A stretch of 6,282 nucleotides of DNA from Actinomycetota bacterium (GTDB lineage Bacteria; Actinomycetota; Thermoleophilia; Gaiellales; Gaiellaceae): positions 1 through 6,282 of the forward strand of contig JACDAS010000090.1 in NCBI GenBank assembly GCA_013695295.1, read 5' to 3'. The notes under the pieces were generated by a model. That model was given only the letters and a program-made list of their open reading frames with translations. It had not been told where the DNA came from and did no database searches. Shown here piece by piece: positions 1 through 5,527 of this stretch (position 1 is the first letter of the stretch; the number at the start of each line of letters is the position of its first letter). Made by a program: the position numbers and the translations under genes.

Positions 1-341
1 GCCTGGCGTCCCTGGATCGCGACGCAGTCCTCGGCCTGTACCTCGGGAACGGCCGCGATATAGCCGACCGGGTGGTAGCCGAAGCCATCCGGATCGGACT
101 CGAAGAGCTCGACGGAGACGCGGATCACCTCGGCCATCGCCGGCGAGAAGTAGAAGTTGCGCACGACACCGCAGGCGATGCCGGACGCGCCACTCCCGAT
201 CCGGTTCTTCTCGAGGACAATCACGTCCTTCCCTGAGCCCTTGCCGAGCCGCTCGAGCTCGAGCGCGAGGTGGTACGCCGTGGAAAGCCCGTGGACGCCG
301 CCGCCGACGACGACGTAGGGTGATGAGGGCGGGAGCTGCAG
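1..341 (-). CDS. FAD-dependent oxidoreductase, DadA/sarcosine oxidase beta-like (partial, runs off left edge)
   Basis: The N-terminal 113 codons of a flavin-dependent amine or amino-acid oxidoreductase. Residues are numbered from a CTG start at 341. A dinucleotide-binding beta-alpha-beta fold opens the protein: YVVVGGGVHG at 9-18 carries GxGxxG, and the second strand ends in DVIVLEK with acidic E44 placed to bind the FAD ribose. GSGASG (49-54) follows, as in the DAO/DadA family (glycine, sarcosine, dimethylglycine and D-amino-acid oxidases). Next comes a GVVRNFYFSPAM block and a stretch ending near GYIAAVPEVQ. The substrate-binding domain is outside the window, so the substrate cannot be read. 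No ATG, GTG or TTG lies between the in-frame stop (TGA, 353-351) and the FAD motif. The first one, GTG at 224, would delete that motif. CTG at 341 has TGAGG seven bases upstream, so it is the preferred start. A frameshift is the alternative. It is divergent from the plus-strand IclR gene, which probably regulates it (inference). Confidence 0.82.
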   Translation of the reverse strand, partial: MQLPPSSPYVVVGGGVHGLSTAYHLALELERLGKGSGKDVIVLEKNRIGSGASGIACGVVRNFYFSPAMAEVIRVSVELFESDPDGFGYHPVGYIAAVPEVQAEDCVAIQGRQ

Positions 342-344
342 CTT

Positions 345-361
345 ATTGCCTCAGGGGCAAT
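345..361. promoter_or_regulatory. 17-bp palindrome, candidate IclR operator in divergent intergenic region
   Basis: The sequence ATTGCCTCAGGGGCAAT has perfect 6-bp arms (ATTGCC and GGCAAT) around a 5-bp centre. It sits in the short gap between the divergent FAD oxidoreductase and the plus-strand IclR gene. IclR-family proteins usually bind short palindromes in such gaps and often control themselves and the neighbouring gene. It overlaps the ribosome-binding site of the oxidoreductase and a possible -35 box for the IclR gene. Binding by this regulator is inference. Confidence 0.5.
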
Positions 362-374
362 TGCATGTCAAAAT
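346..374 (+). promoter_or_regulatory. Possible sigma-70-type promoter for the plus-strand iclR gene
   Basis: TTGCCT (346-351) and CAAAAT (369-374) each match four of six consensus positions and are separated by exactly 17 bases. Transcription would start near 381, leaving a leader of roughly ten bases before ATG 391. No Shine-Dalgarno is visible before that ATG, consistent with a near-leaderless message. The -35 lies within the palindrome, as expected for autorepression. The hexamer matches are weak, so this is tentative. Confidence 0.27.
349..353 (-). promoter_or_regulatory. Shine-Dalgarno for the CTG start of the FAD oxidoreductase
   Basis: On the minus strand TGAGG is followed by a seven-base spacer (CAATAAG) and then CTG at 341-339. 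The spacing is ideal, and this site is the main support for a CTG start. It lies inside the 17-bp palindrome, so a bound repressor would also cover this region of the DNA. Confidence 0.45.
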
Positions 375-390
375 CACGGCTCAGCCTACC

Positions 391-1173
391 ATGCCGCGTA
401 CCCGTCAACCAGCGCACCGGCACGTCGCGTCCGTCACGCGGGCGCTCACGCTGCTCGACGTCCTCGCCGACGGGCAGGAGTTCGGCACGAACGAGATCGC
501 TCGCCGCACGGCGATCAACGCGAGCACTGTCTCGCGCCTGCTGGCCACCCTCGCTGCCGGAGGAATCGTCGAGCACGTGCCGAGCACCGGGCGCTATCGC
601 CTCGGCATGCGCCTCCTTCAGCTCGGGAACGCGGTGCTCGAGCGGCTCGACCTCCGCGACATTGCCCGACCGCACCTGGAGGCCCTCGTCGAGGCGACCG
701 ACGAGACGGCGACGCTGTCGCTGCCGGGCGAGCGCTTCGCGGTGACGATCGATTTCATTCAGAGCCCGTCATCGGTGCAGAGCATTGCCCGTGTCGGCCG
801 ACCGAGCGTCGCGCACGCGACCGCGACCGGCAAGGTGATGCTGGCGTTCGGCGAGATCGAGCTCCCGACCGGACGGTTGGAGTCGTTTACCGCGCGCACG
901 ATCACCGACCACCAGGCTCTCGCTGCCGAGGTCGAGCGCGTGCGGCGCCGGGGCTTCGGGCAGACGATCGGCGAGCGCGAGGAAGGGCTGAACGCAATCG
1001 CGTTTCCGGTCTGGGACGACCAGGCGCGGCTCGCCGCGATCGTCGGCGTGCAGGGCCCCGCGCCGCGCTTCGGGTCGAAGGCGATGCGTCGGGCTGTCGG
1101 CCCCCTCGGTGAGCAAGCAGCCGCGATCTCCCGCGGTCTCGGCTGGCGCAGAAACGAAGCTGTGGATCGTTAG
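391..1173 (+). CDS. IclR-family transcriptional regulator (complete)
   Basis: A 260-aa DNA-binding regulator of usual IclR length. The N-terminal winged helix-turn-helix spans about residues 13-75: SVTRALTLLDVLADG, then NEIARRTAINASTVSRLLATL with the recognition helix near 43-53, then a wing ending GRYRLGMRLLQLG. The C-terminal ligand-binding domain spans about 90-250. It includes AHATATGKVMLAF (141-153), the family hallmark REEGLNAIAFPVWD (196-209) and IVGVQGPAPRF (217-227). ATG 391 is chosen because it gives a normal short lead-in to the helix-turn-helix. An in-frame TTG at 346 would add 15 residues and start inside the palindrome. It is divergent from the FAD oxidoreductase and ends tail to tail with the amidotransferase. 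The likely role is local control of the oxidoreductase and itself in response to a small catabolite. The ligand is unknown. Confidence 0.93.
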   Translation: MPRTRQPAHRHVASVTRALTLLDVLADGQEFGTNEIARRTAINASTVSRLLATLAAGGIVEHVPSTGRYRLGMRLLQLGNAVLERLDLRDIARPHLEALVEATDETATLSLPGERFAVTIDFIQSPSSVQSIARVGRPSVAHATATGKVMLAFGEIELPTGRLESFTARTITDHQALAAEVERVRRRGFGQTIGEREEGLNAIAFPVWDDQARLAAIVGVQGPAPRFGSKAMRRAVGPLGEQAAAISRGLGWRRNEAVDR

Positions 1174-1778
1174 CCGACGCCGGCGAGCTCGAAGAAGCTC
1201 CGTAGCACGCGCTCGCCGGCAGGGTGCTCTTCGTCGAACTCCTCGGGATGGAACTGCGTCCCCCACCAAGGCCTGTCTGCGGCGGCGATCGCCTCGATCG
1301 CGCACTGCTCGCTCCCGGCAAGTACACGGAAGGCCTCGGGCAGGCCGATCACCTCGTCCGTGTGACGTGTGTAGACGGTCGCGCTCGCCGGCACGCCGCG
1401 AAGAAGATCCCGGTCGTCGAGCACCTCGATCGAGCGGAACCCCGGCGGGTCCTCCCGCCTGGAGCGCGCGACGCGGCCGCCGGCGAACAGTGCCTGGAGC
1501 TGCATCCCGGCACAGATCCCGAGGACGGGGCCCTCGAAGCTGCGCACGAGGTCGCCGAGCCGCTCCAGCTCGCGCTGATCGTGCGCCGCCCAGGGTGCCG
1601 ACGACCCGCTGAGCACGAGCGCGTCGGTCCCTCCCGGCACGCGGAGCTCTGCGTAGGGAGCTGTGGCTACCGGTTTCCCGGCGATCCGCTCGAGGCGCGC
1701 CCGGATTCGCTCGTACTCCGCGAGACGTTCCGGCGACAGAAAGCTCGCGTGCTCGGTGAGGACGAAGAGGACGGCCAT
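1170..1778 (-). CDS. Class-I glutamine amidotransferase-like protein (GATase1 fold)
   Basis: A 202-aa stand-alone triad-type amidotransferase domain. The nucleophile elbow reads VLGICAGMQ with Cys89. The other triad residues lie in TQFHPEE, with His177 and Glu179. LVLSGSSAPW (55-63) matches the early loop that lines the active site in this fold. No synthetase or ligase domain is attached, so it either partners another protein or acts alone as a hydrolase of glutamine or a gamma-glutamyl compound, comparable in fold to PuuD-type enzymes. The sequence does not settle which. It is the last minus-strand gene before the convergent IclR gene. A hairpin and 65 bp separate it from the binding-protein gene, so it may be read through from the transporter operon. 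ATG 1778 has no recognisable Shine-Dalgarno in the 21 bases between hairpin and start. The stop TAA (1172-1170) interlocks with the TAG of the convergent gene. Confidence 0.88.
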   Translation of the reverse strand: MAVLFVLTEHASFLSPERLAEYERIRARLERIAGKPVATAPYAELRVPGGTDALVLSGSSAPWAAHDQRELERLGDLVRSFEGPVLGICAGMQLQALFAGGRVARSRREDPPGFRSIEVLDDRDLLRGVPASATVYTRHTDEVIGLPEAFRVLAGSEQCAIEAIAAADRPWWGTQFHPEEFDEEHPAGERVLRSFFELAGVG

Positions 1779-1799
1779 GCCGGAGCGGCTGGGAAACGG

Positions 1800-1837
1800 C
1801 GGGAGCGGCGCCCACCGACCGACGGGCGCCGCTCCCG
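1800..1837 (-). terminator. Perfect 14-bp GC-rich hairpin after the substrate-binding protein gene
   Basis: CGGGAGCGGCGCCC (1800-1813) and GGGCGCCGCTCCCG (1824-1837) are exact reverse complements around a 10-base loop, ACCGACCGAC on the plus strand. The stem begins six bases after the binding-protein stop. On the minus strand only a short GTTT follows, so it lacks a classical U-tract. It may be a terminator of the U-poor kind seen in GC-rich genomes. It may instead be an intercistronic stem that stabilises the transporter message and lowers readthrough into the amidotransferase gene. Confidence 0.6.
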
Positions 1838-1843
1838 ATCTCG

Positions 1844-2803
1844 CTACTTGATGAACTTGTACTGCTTCAGGAACGCCTTCGCCACGTCCTCGGGGAACTT
1901 TCCGCGAACGTCGATGTCGGCATTCAGCTTCGTCATCACGGCGTCGGTGAGCTTCGCCGAGATCGGTGCGAACATCGGTGCGAGCTTCGGGTACTTCGCG
2001 AAGACCTTCTGCCGCACGTTGAGCGACCCGTTGTAGATCGGGAAGAAGCTCTTGTCGTCTTTCAGGACCGTCAATCCCAGGCCCTGGATCCGGCCGTCCG
2101 TGGTGAAGATCTCGCCGATGTTGCAGATCTTCCCCTCGTCGACGGACTTGTAGATGATGCCCTCGGCGATCTTGACGATGTTGTCCGACGGGAAGGCGAA
2201 GCCGTAGGCCTTCTCGACTCCCGGCAGACCGTCATCGCGCGTCGAGAACTCGGTGCCGACGCAGATGGTCGCGTCGTCGGGCTTGTTGGCGATCAGCTTC
2301 TTGAGGTCCGAGATCTTCACGAGGCCGAGAGACCCCGCCGCCTCCTTCCGCACGGCGAGCCCGTACGTGTCGTTGAAGGGCGCACGCGCCAGCCACTTGA
2401 CGCCGTTCTTCAGATCCTCCTTTGCGACGGCGCGGTAGAGCGCCTGTGGATTCTGGATCGGCTTCGTGTGCTTGAGGTGGACGATGTAGCCGGTGCCCGT
2501 GTACTCCCAGTACATGTCGATCTTGCCCGAGAGCAGGGCGCTGCGGTTCACAGACGTCCCGAGCCCGAACTTGGTCTTCACGTTCGCCCCCGTGGCCTTC
2601 AGCGCCTGCTTCGTGATCTCGCCGAGGACTCGCGACTCGGTGAAGTCCTTCGACCCGACGGTGAAGGTCGCGCCCTTGAAGTTGTACTTCGACAGCGACG
2701 GCGGAGCGGCGCCGTTCGTGTCCGCGCCTCCCGTGGCCGTCGCCGCCGTCACCATGACCGCCACGACGAGCGGCAGAAACATCACTTTCCACTTCCGTCT
2801 CAC
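1844..2803 (-). CDS. Osmoprotectant/glycine betaine ABC transporter substrate-binding protein (OpuAC/OpuC-type)
   Basis: A 319-aa exported solute-binding protein that captures a quaternary or methylated amine (betaine, choline, carnitine or related) for the adjacent ABC importer. Family blocks run in order: FTVGSKDFTESRVLGEI (47-63), DMYWEYTGTGY (96-106), the central FNDTYGLAVRKE hinge region (143-154), CVGTEFSTRDDGLPG (181-195, the EF-x-x-R-x-DG block) and the CNIGEIFTTDGRI segment (227-239). Tyr98, Trp99, Tyr101 and Tyr106 are candidates for an aromatic cation cage. Residues 1-23 form a Sec-type signal peptide: basic MRRKWK, a hydrophobic core, and a plausible cut after ATA. No lipobox cysteine follows, which is odd for a Gram-positive binding protein. 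Cys181 and Cys227 are the only cysteines. GTG 2803 is supported by an excellent ribosome-binding site. Specificity within the family is not resolved. Confidence 0.93.
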   Translation of the reverse strand: MRRKWKVMFLPLVVAVMVTAATATGGADTNGAAPPSLSKYNFKGATFTVGSKDFTESRVLGEITKQALKATGANVKTKFGLGTSVNRSALLSGKIDMYWEYTGTGYIVHLKHTKPIQNPQALYRAVAKEDLKNGVKWLARAPFNDTYGLAVRKEAAGSLGLVKISDLKKLIANKPDDATICVGTEFSTRDDGLPGVEKAYGFAFPSDNIVKIAEGIIYKSVDEGKICNIGEIFTTDGRIQGLGLTVLKDDKSFFPIYNGSLNVRQKVFAKYPKLAPMFAPISAKLTDAVMTKLNADIDVRGKFPEDVAKAFLKQYKFIK

Positions 2804-2809
2804 CTCGCT

Positions 2810-2816
2810 ACCTCCT
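2810..2816 (-). promoter_or_regulatory. Strong Shine-Dalgarno of the substrate-binding protein gene
   Basis: AGGAGGT on the minus strand lies six bases before GTG 2803 and fixes that non-ATG start. It is the only near-perfect site in the operon. The upstream genes rely on overlapping stops and starts, so this should raise binding-protein output relative to the membrane parts. Confidence 0.85.
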
Positions 2817-2838
2817 GGTTCGACATGACAACATTCCC

Positions 2839-3654
2839 CTACAACCCCCGAGGACGCAGAAGGTCCTCGGCGATGCCCGCAACCCAGTCGATCGTGAGTG
2901 CGAGCACTCCGGTGAGCACGCCGCCGGTCACCAGCACCGGCGTGCGGTTCAGCGCCAGCCCGTTCGTGATCAGATCGCCGAACCCGCCCGCGTTGACGAA
3001 CGTCCCGAGAACCGCGGTGCCGACGTTGAGGATCAGGGCCGTTCTCACGCCGGCGAGGATCACCGGCACCGCAAGCGGGAGCTCGATGCGAAACAGGACG
3101 CGTAACCGCCCCAGGCCCATACCGCGGCCGGCCTCGATCAGCGAGTGGTCGACCTGCTGGAGGCCGACCATGGTGTTGCGCAGGATCGGCAGCATCGTGT
3201 ACGCGACGAGCGCATAGACCGCCGGTCTGAACCCGACCCCGATCGTCAACGTGAAGAGGGCGACCAGCCCGATCGACGGAACGGCCTGGCCGATGTTCGC
3301 AATCGACAGGACAATTGGCCTGAGCAGTTTCGCGAACGGGCGCGTGACCAGCACCCCCAGCGGGACCGCGATTGCGATCACGAGCGCCGTCGACACGACG
3401 GCGAGCTGCACGTGCTCGATCAACTTGTCTTGCAGGAACTCCCGGTTGAGCGTTCTCCGCTCGATCGAATCGAGCTCCTTGCTGTGCACCCAGAGGTAGA
3501 GCGCGAGCAAGACGAGCGAGAGGAAGGCAGGCATCGCGGCGTACCGGAGCGCGCGCGGTATCCCTGCCCGGGCTTTCAGGTCCGCGGGAAGCGGGGGGGC
3601 TACCCCGATGCCGAGAGGCTGGGCCGCGACCGCGTCGGCGCGCGACTCGCTCAC
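2839..3654 (-). CDS. Osmoprotectant ABC transporter permease 2 (ProW/OpuBB-like, long form)
   Basis: A 271-aa inner-membrane subunit of the importer. The binding-protein-dependent transport permease domain covers about residues 80-265 with several hydrophobic helices (84-104, 112-138, 143-160, 196-222, 240-262). The cytoplasmic EAA loop that contacts the ATPase is clear: EAGRGMGLGRLRVLFRIELP, 174-193. Compared with permease 1 it has an extra N-terminus: a polar Ala/Pro-rich cytoplasmic stretch (1-35), an additional transmembrane helix (about 39-56), then a charged region (58-80). GTG 3654 overlaps the ATPase stop as GTGA, implying coupled translation. A shorter start at ATG 3534 (Met41) would remove the polar lead and part of the extra helix, and is less favoured. 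It probably pairs with permease 1 as a heterodimeric channel. Confidence 0.92.
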   Translation of the reverse strand: MSESRADAVAAQPLGIGVAPPLPADLKARAGIPRALRYAAMPAFLSLVLLALYLWVHSKELDSIERRTLNREFLQDKLIEHVQLAVVSTALVIAIAVPLGVLVTRPFAKLLRPIVLSIANIGQAVPSIGLVALFTLTIGVGFRPAVYALVAYTMLPILRNTMVGLQQVDHSLIEAGRGMGLGRLRVLFRIELPLAVPVILAGVRTALILNVGTAVLGTFVNAGGFGDLITNGLALNRTPVLVTGGVLTGVLALTIDWVAGIAEDLLRPRGL

Positions 3655-4883
3655 GACTCTGGCTCCTCCCTCGACTCGAGGCCGCCGGTCTGCTGCTCCT
3701 CCTCGCCGCGGTAGCGCTGCCGCGCCTCGCCGCGCATCGTGCGGATCGCTGCCCCGATCGTCTCGATGTCGATCACTCCCTTGTACGCCCCTTCCTGGTC
3801 GACCACGGCGGCCGCCCCCTGGAGTGAGTTGAGCATCTCGTTGAGGGAGTCGAAGAGCGTCGCCTGTTGCTCGATCGCGGGGGTGGCGGAGAGGCCTGTC
3901 TCGAGGAGCGGCTCGTCGCTGCGGTCGAGATCGCCAGCGTTCACCCAGCGCACAGGGCGGTGCTCGTCGTCGAGCAGGAGAACCGAGCCCTTGTCCGATC
4001 GAAGCAGGCGCTCCCGAATCGACTCGCGGTCGGCCGACACGTTTGCGGTCGGCCAGTCCACGAGCGGGACGTCTGTGACACGCGTGAGATTGAGCCGCTT
4101 CAACGAGGCCCCCGAGCCGATGAAGTCCTCGACGAACGCGTTCGCCGGTGCGCTCAGGATCGTCTCGGGAGTGTCGAACTGGGCGATATGCGAGCGGTCG
4201 TCGAGAATTGCGATTCGATCACCCATCTTGATCGCCTCGTCGATGTCGTGGGTGACGAAGACGATCGTCTTGCGGATCTGCGTCTGGAGCTGGAGGAACT
4301 CGTTCTGCAGGCGCCCGCGCGTGATCGGATCGATGGCGCTGAACGGCTCGTCCATGAGGATCACCGGGGGATCGGCCGCCATCGCGCGCGCGACGCCCAC
4401 TCGCTGTCGCTGGCCACCCGAGAGCTCCTTCGGGTAGCGCTTGGCGTACGTGGCGGGCTCCATGCCGACCATGTCGAGCAGCTCCTCCACGCGCGTGTTG
4501 ATGCGGTCGCGCTTCCAGCGGAGGAGCTTGGGGACGGTCGCGATGTTCTCGGCGATCGTCAGGTGGGGGAAGAGGCCGACCTGCTGGATCACGTAGCCCA
4601 TCCGCCGCCTGAGCTTGTCGGGATTGACCGACGTGACGTCGTCGCCCTCGAGGATGATCCGGCCGGACGTCGGCTCGATCAGCCGGTTGATCATCCTCAG
4701 AGTCGTCGTCTTTCCGGAGCCCGAGGGGCCGACGAAGATCACGATCTCGCCCGTGGGAATCTCCAGCGTGAGCCCATCGATGGCGTTCTGCTTCTGTCCG
4801 GGGAAACGCTTGGTCAGGTCCTTCAACTCGATCATGGCTTCCGGCCGCGACGCGCCGCCGTCTTTCCCGCCCGGGTTCGTCAT
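3651..4883 (-). CDS. Osmoprotectant ABC transporter ATP-binding protein with C-terminal CBS domains (ProV/OpuCA-like)
   Basis: The 410-aa energy-coupling ATPase of the importer, on the cytoplasmic face. The nucleotide-binding domain covers about 17-258: Walker A GPSGSGKTT (52-60), Q-loop around Gln100-Gln101, signature LSGGQ (154-158), Walker B VILMDEP (174-180) with catalytic Glu179, and switch His212 in VTHD. A tandem CBS-like module follows: VSADRESIRERLL to NAGDL (282-319) and LSATPAIEQQATLFDSLNEML to ETIGAAI (331-380). In OpuA/OpuC ATPases this region senses ionic strength or nucleotides; here that is inference. A highly charged, Glu/Arg-rich tail ends the protein. ATG 4883 overlaps the stop of permease 1 as ATGA and has a modest AAGGG upstream. 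An internal ATG at 4835 (MIELKDL) is possible but its ribosome-binding site is poorly spaced. The frame continues further upstream, but that part is only a shadow of permease 1. Confidence 0.95.
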   Translation of the reverse strand: MTNPGGKDGGASRPEAMIELKDLTKRFPGQKQNAIDGLTLEIPTGEIVIFVGPSGSGKTTTLRMINRLIEPTSGRIILEGDDVTSVNPDKLRRRMGYVIQQVGLFPHLTIAENIATVPKLLRWKRDRINTRVEELLDMVGMEPATYAKRYPKELSGGQRQRVGVARAMAADPPVILMDEPFSAIDPITRGRLQNEFLQLQTQIRKTIVFVTHDIDEAIKMGDRIAILDDRSHIAQFDTPETILSAPANAFVEDFIGSGASLKRLNLTRVTDVPLVDWPTANVSADRESIRERLLRSDKGSVLLLDDEHRPVRWVNAGDLDRSDEPLLETGLSATPAIEQQATLFDSLNEMLNSLQGAAAVVDQEGAYKGVIDIETIGAAIRTMRGEARQRYRGEEEQQTGGLESREEPES

Positions 4884-5527
4884 CGAATGCCCTTGGAGGT
4901 CGTGAGTCTTCCCAGGAGGAAGTAGAAGACGTCGGAGAGAAGCGCCAGGACGATGACGCCCAGCGTGCCCCCGACGACGAGGTCGACCGCCGTCGGCGAT
5001 CCGATTCGCGCCAGGCCGTCGAAGATGTCCCTGCCGAGGCCCGGCCCGTCCACGTAGGCGCCGATCGCGGCGATTCCCAGGATCATGACCGTCGAGACGC
5101 GGATGCCGGTGAGGATCACCGGCCACGCGAGCGGGAGCTCGATCCGAAGCAGCCGCCGCAGCCTTCCCATCCCCATCCCTTCAGCCGACTCGAGCACCGC
5201 TGGATCAACGCCACGCAGCCCGGTGACCGTATTCCGCGTGATCGGCAGCAGCGCGTAGATGACGAGGGCGATCAGCACCGGCCGGTATCCGAGCCCGGCG
5301 ATCGGAATCAGCAGGCCGAAGAGCGCGAGCGAGGGGATCGTGAGCGACGCCCCCTGGACGGCGAGGACGAACGCTGCGATCCGGGGTCGCCGGTAGACGA
5401 GGACGCCGACCAGGATCGAGATCACGATCGCGATCGCGATCGCTGTCAGGACGATCTTCGCGTGGGCGACTGCGAGGTCGAAGAGGTGATCTCGACGCTG
5501 CCAGAGGTAGTCGAAGAAGTCGCGCAT
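4880..5527 (-). CDS. Osmoprotectant ABC transporter permease 1 (ProW/OpuBB-like, short form)
   Basis: A 215-aa membrane subunit close to the minimal length for this family. Hydrophobic helices lie near 22-44, 52-78, 83-97, 134-157 and 183-206. The ATPase-docking EAA loop is at 113-132: ESAEGMGMGRLRRLLRIELP. The first helix is built from an alternating Ala-Ile run coded by tandem hexamers. ATG 5527 shares one base with the TGA of the upstream iclR gene (TGATG), and its own stop overlaps the ATPase ATG as ATGA, so translation of the three is likely coupled. It resembles permease 2 in the IPSLALFGLL and LLPITRNT regions but lacks the N-terminal extension. The two presumably form the heterodimeric pore. 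Confidence 0.93.
   Translation of the reverse strand: MRDFFDYLWQRRDHLFDLAVAHAKIVLTAIAIAIVISILVGVLVYRRPRIAAFVLAVQGASLTIPSLALFGLLIPIAGLGYRPVLIALVIYALLPITRNTVTGLRGVDPAVLESAEGMGMGRLRRLLRIELPLAWPVILTGIRVSTVMILGIAAIGAYVDGPGLGRDIFDGLARIGSPTAVDLVVGGTLGVIVLALLSDVFYFLLGRLTTSKGIR
5425..5443. repeat. Three tandem CGATCG hexamers within permease 1
   Basis: CGATCGCGATCGCGATCGC is three exact copies of a self-complementary hexamer plus one base. It codes for Ala-Ile-Ala-Ile-Ala-Ile in the first transmembrane helix. Gain or loss of one unit would change the helix by two residues without a frameshift. It most likely reflects codon bias on an alternating Ala/Ile helix. Confidence 0.6.

Larger units (their letters stand above)
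343..366 (-). other. Seven-codon leader ORF upstream of the FAD oxidoreductase
   Basis: On the minus strand ATG at 366 opens a tiny frame encoding MQLPLRQ. It stops with TAA at 345-343, one base before the CTG proposed as the oxidoreductase start. It could be a leader whose termination feeds re-initiation at CTG. It could also be the true N-terminus, separated by a one-base frameshift: removing one base between 345 and 351 would fuse it to the NKLQLPPSSPYVVVGGG frame. It could also be chance. Confidence 0.2.

Noticed and set aside
346..390. TTG at 346 as start of the plus-strand iclR
   Set aside because: It lies inside the palindrome and possible -35 box, has no ribosome-binding site, and adds 15 residues not typical of the family. 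ATG 391 gives usual length.
769..1815. Long minus-strand frame of about 348 codons antisense to iclR and out of frame with the amidotransferase
   Set aside because: The translation is Arg/Ala/Gly-rich with no recognisable domain. It is a shadow typical of GC-rich DNA over two well-supported genes.
1224..2036. Plus-strand frame spanning the amidotransferase, hairpin and end of the binding-protein gene
   Set aside because: It crosses three supported features on the other strand and shows no family motif.
2468..3217. Plus-strand frame opposite the binding protein and permease 2
   Set aside because: It spans a clear ribosome-binding site and two real genes on the other strand. The sequence is low-complexity, rich in Arg and Val, then Ser, Thr and Pro.
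3867..4925. Plus-strand frame of about 352 codons antisense to the ATPase gene
   Set aside because: The composition is rich in Asp, Arg, His, Leu and Val as expected from the antisense of a GC-rich gene. No motif is present, and the opposite strand carries an unmistakable ATPase.
4884..5126. Upstream extension of the ATPase frame to a start at 5126
   Set aside because: The added residues are Arg/His/Gly-rich and overlap permease 1 out of frame. The ATGA junction at 4883 gives a normal ATPase N-terminus.
5425..5443. GCGATCGC octamers as a cyanobacterial HIP1-type repeat or as an operator
   Set aside because: They occur within one alternating Ala-Ile transmembrane helix, where codon bias explains them, and no other clustering was noticed in the window.
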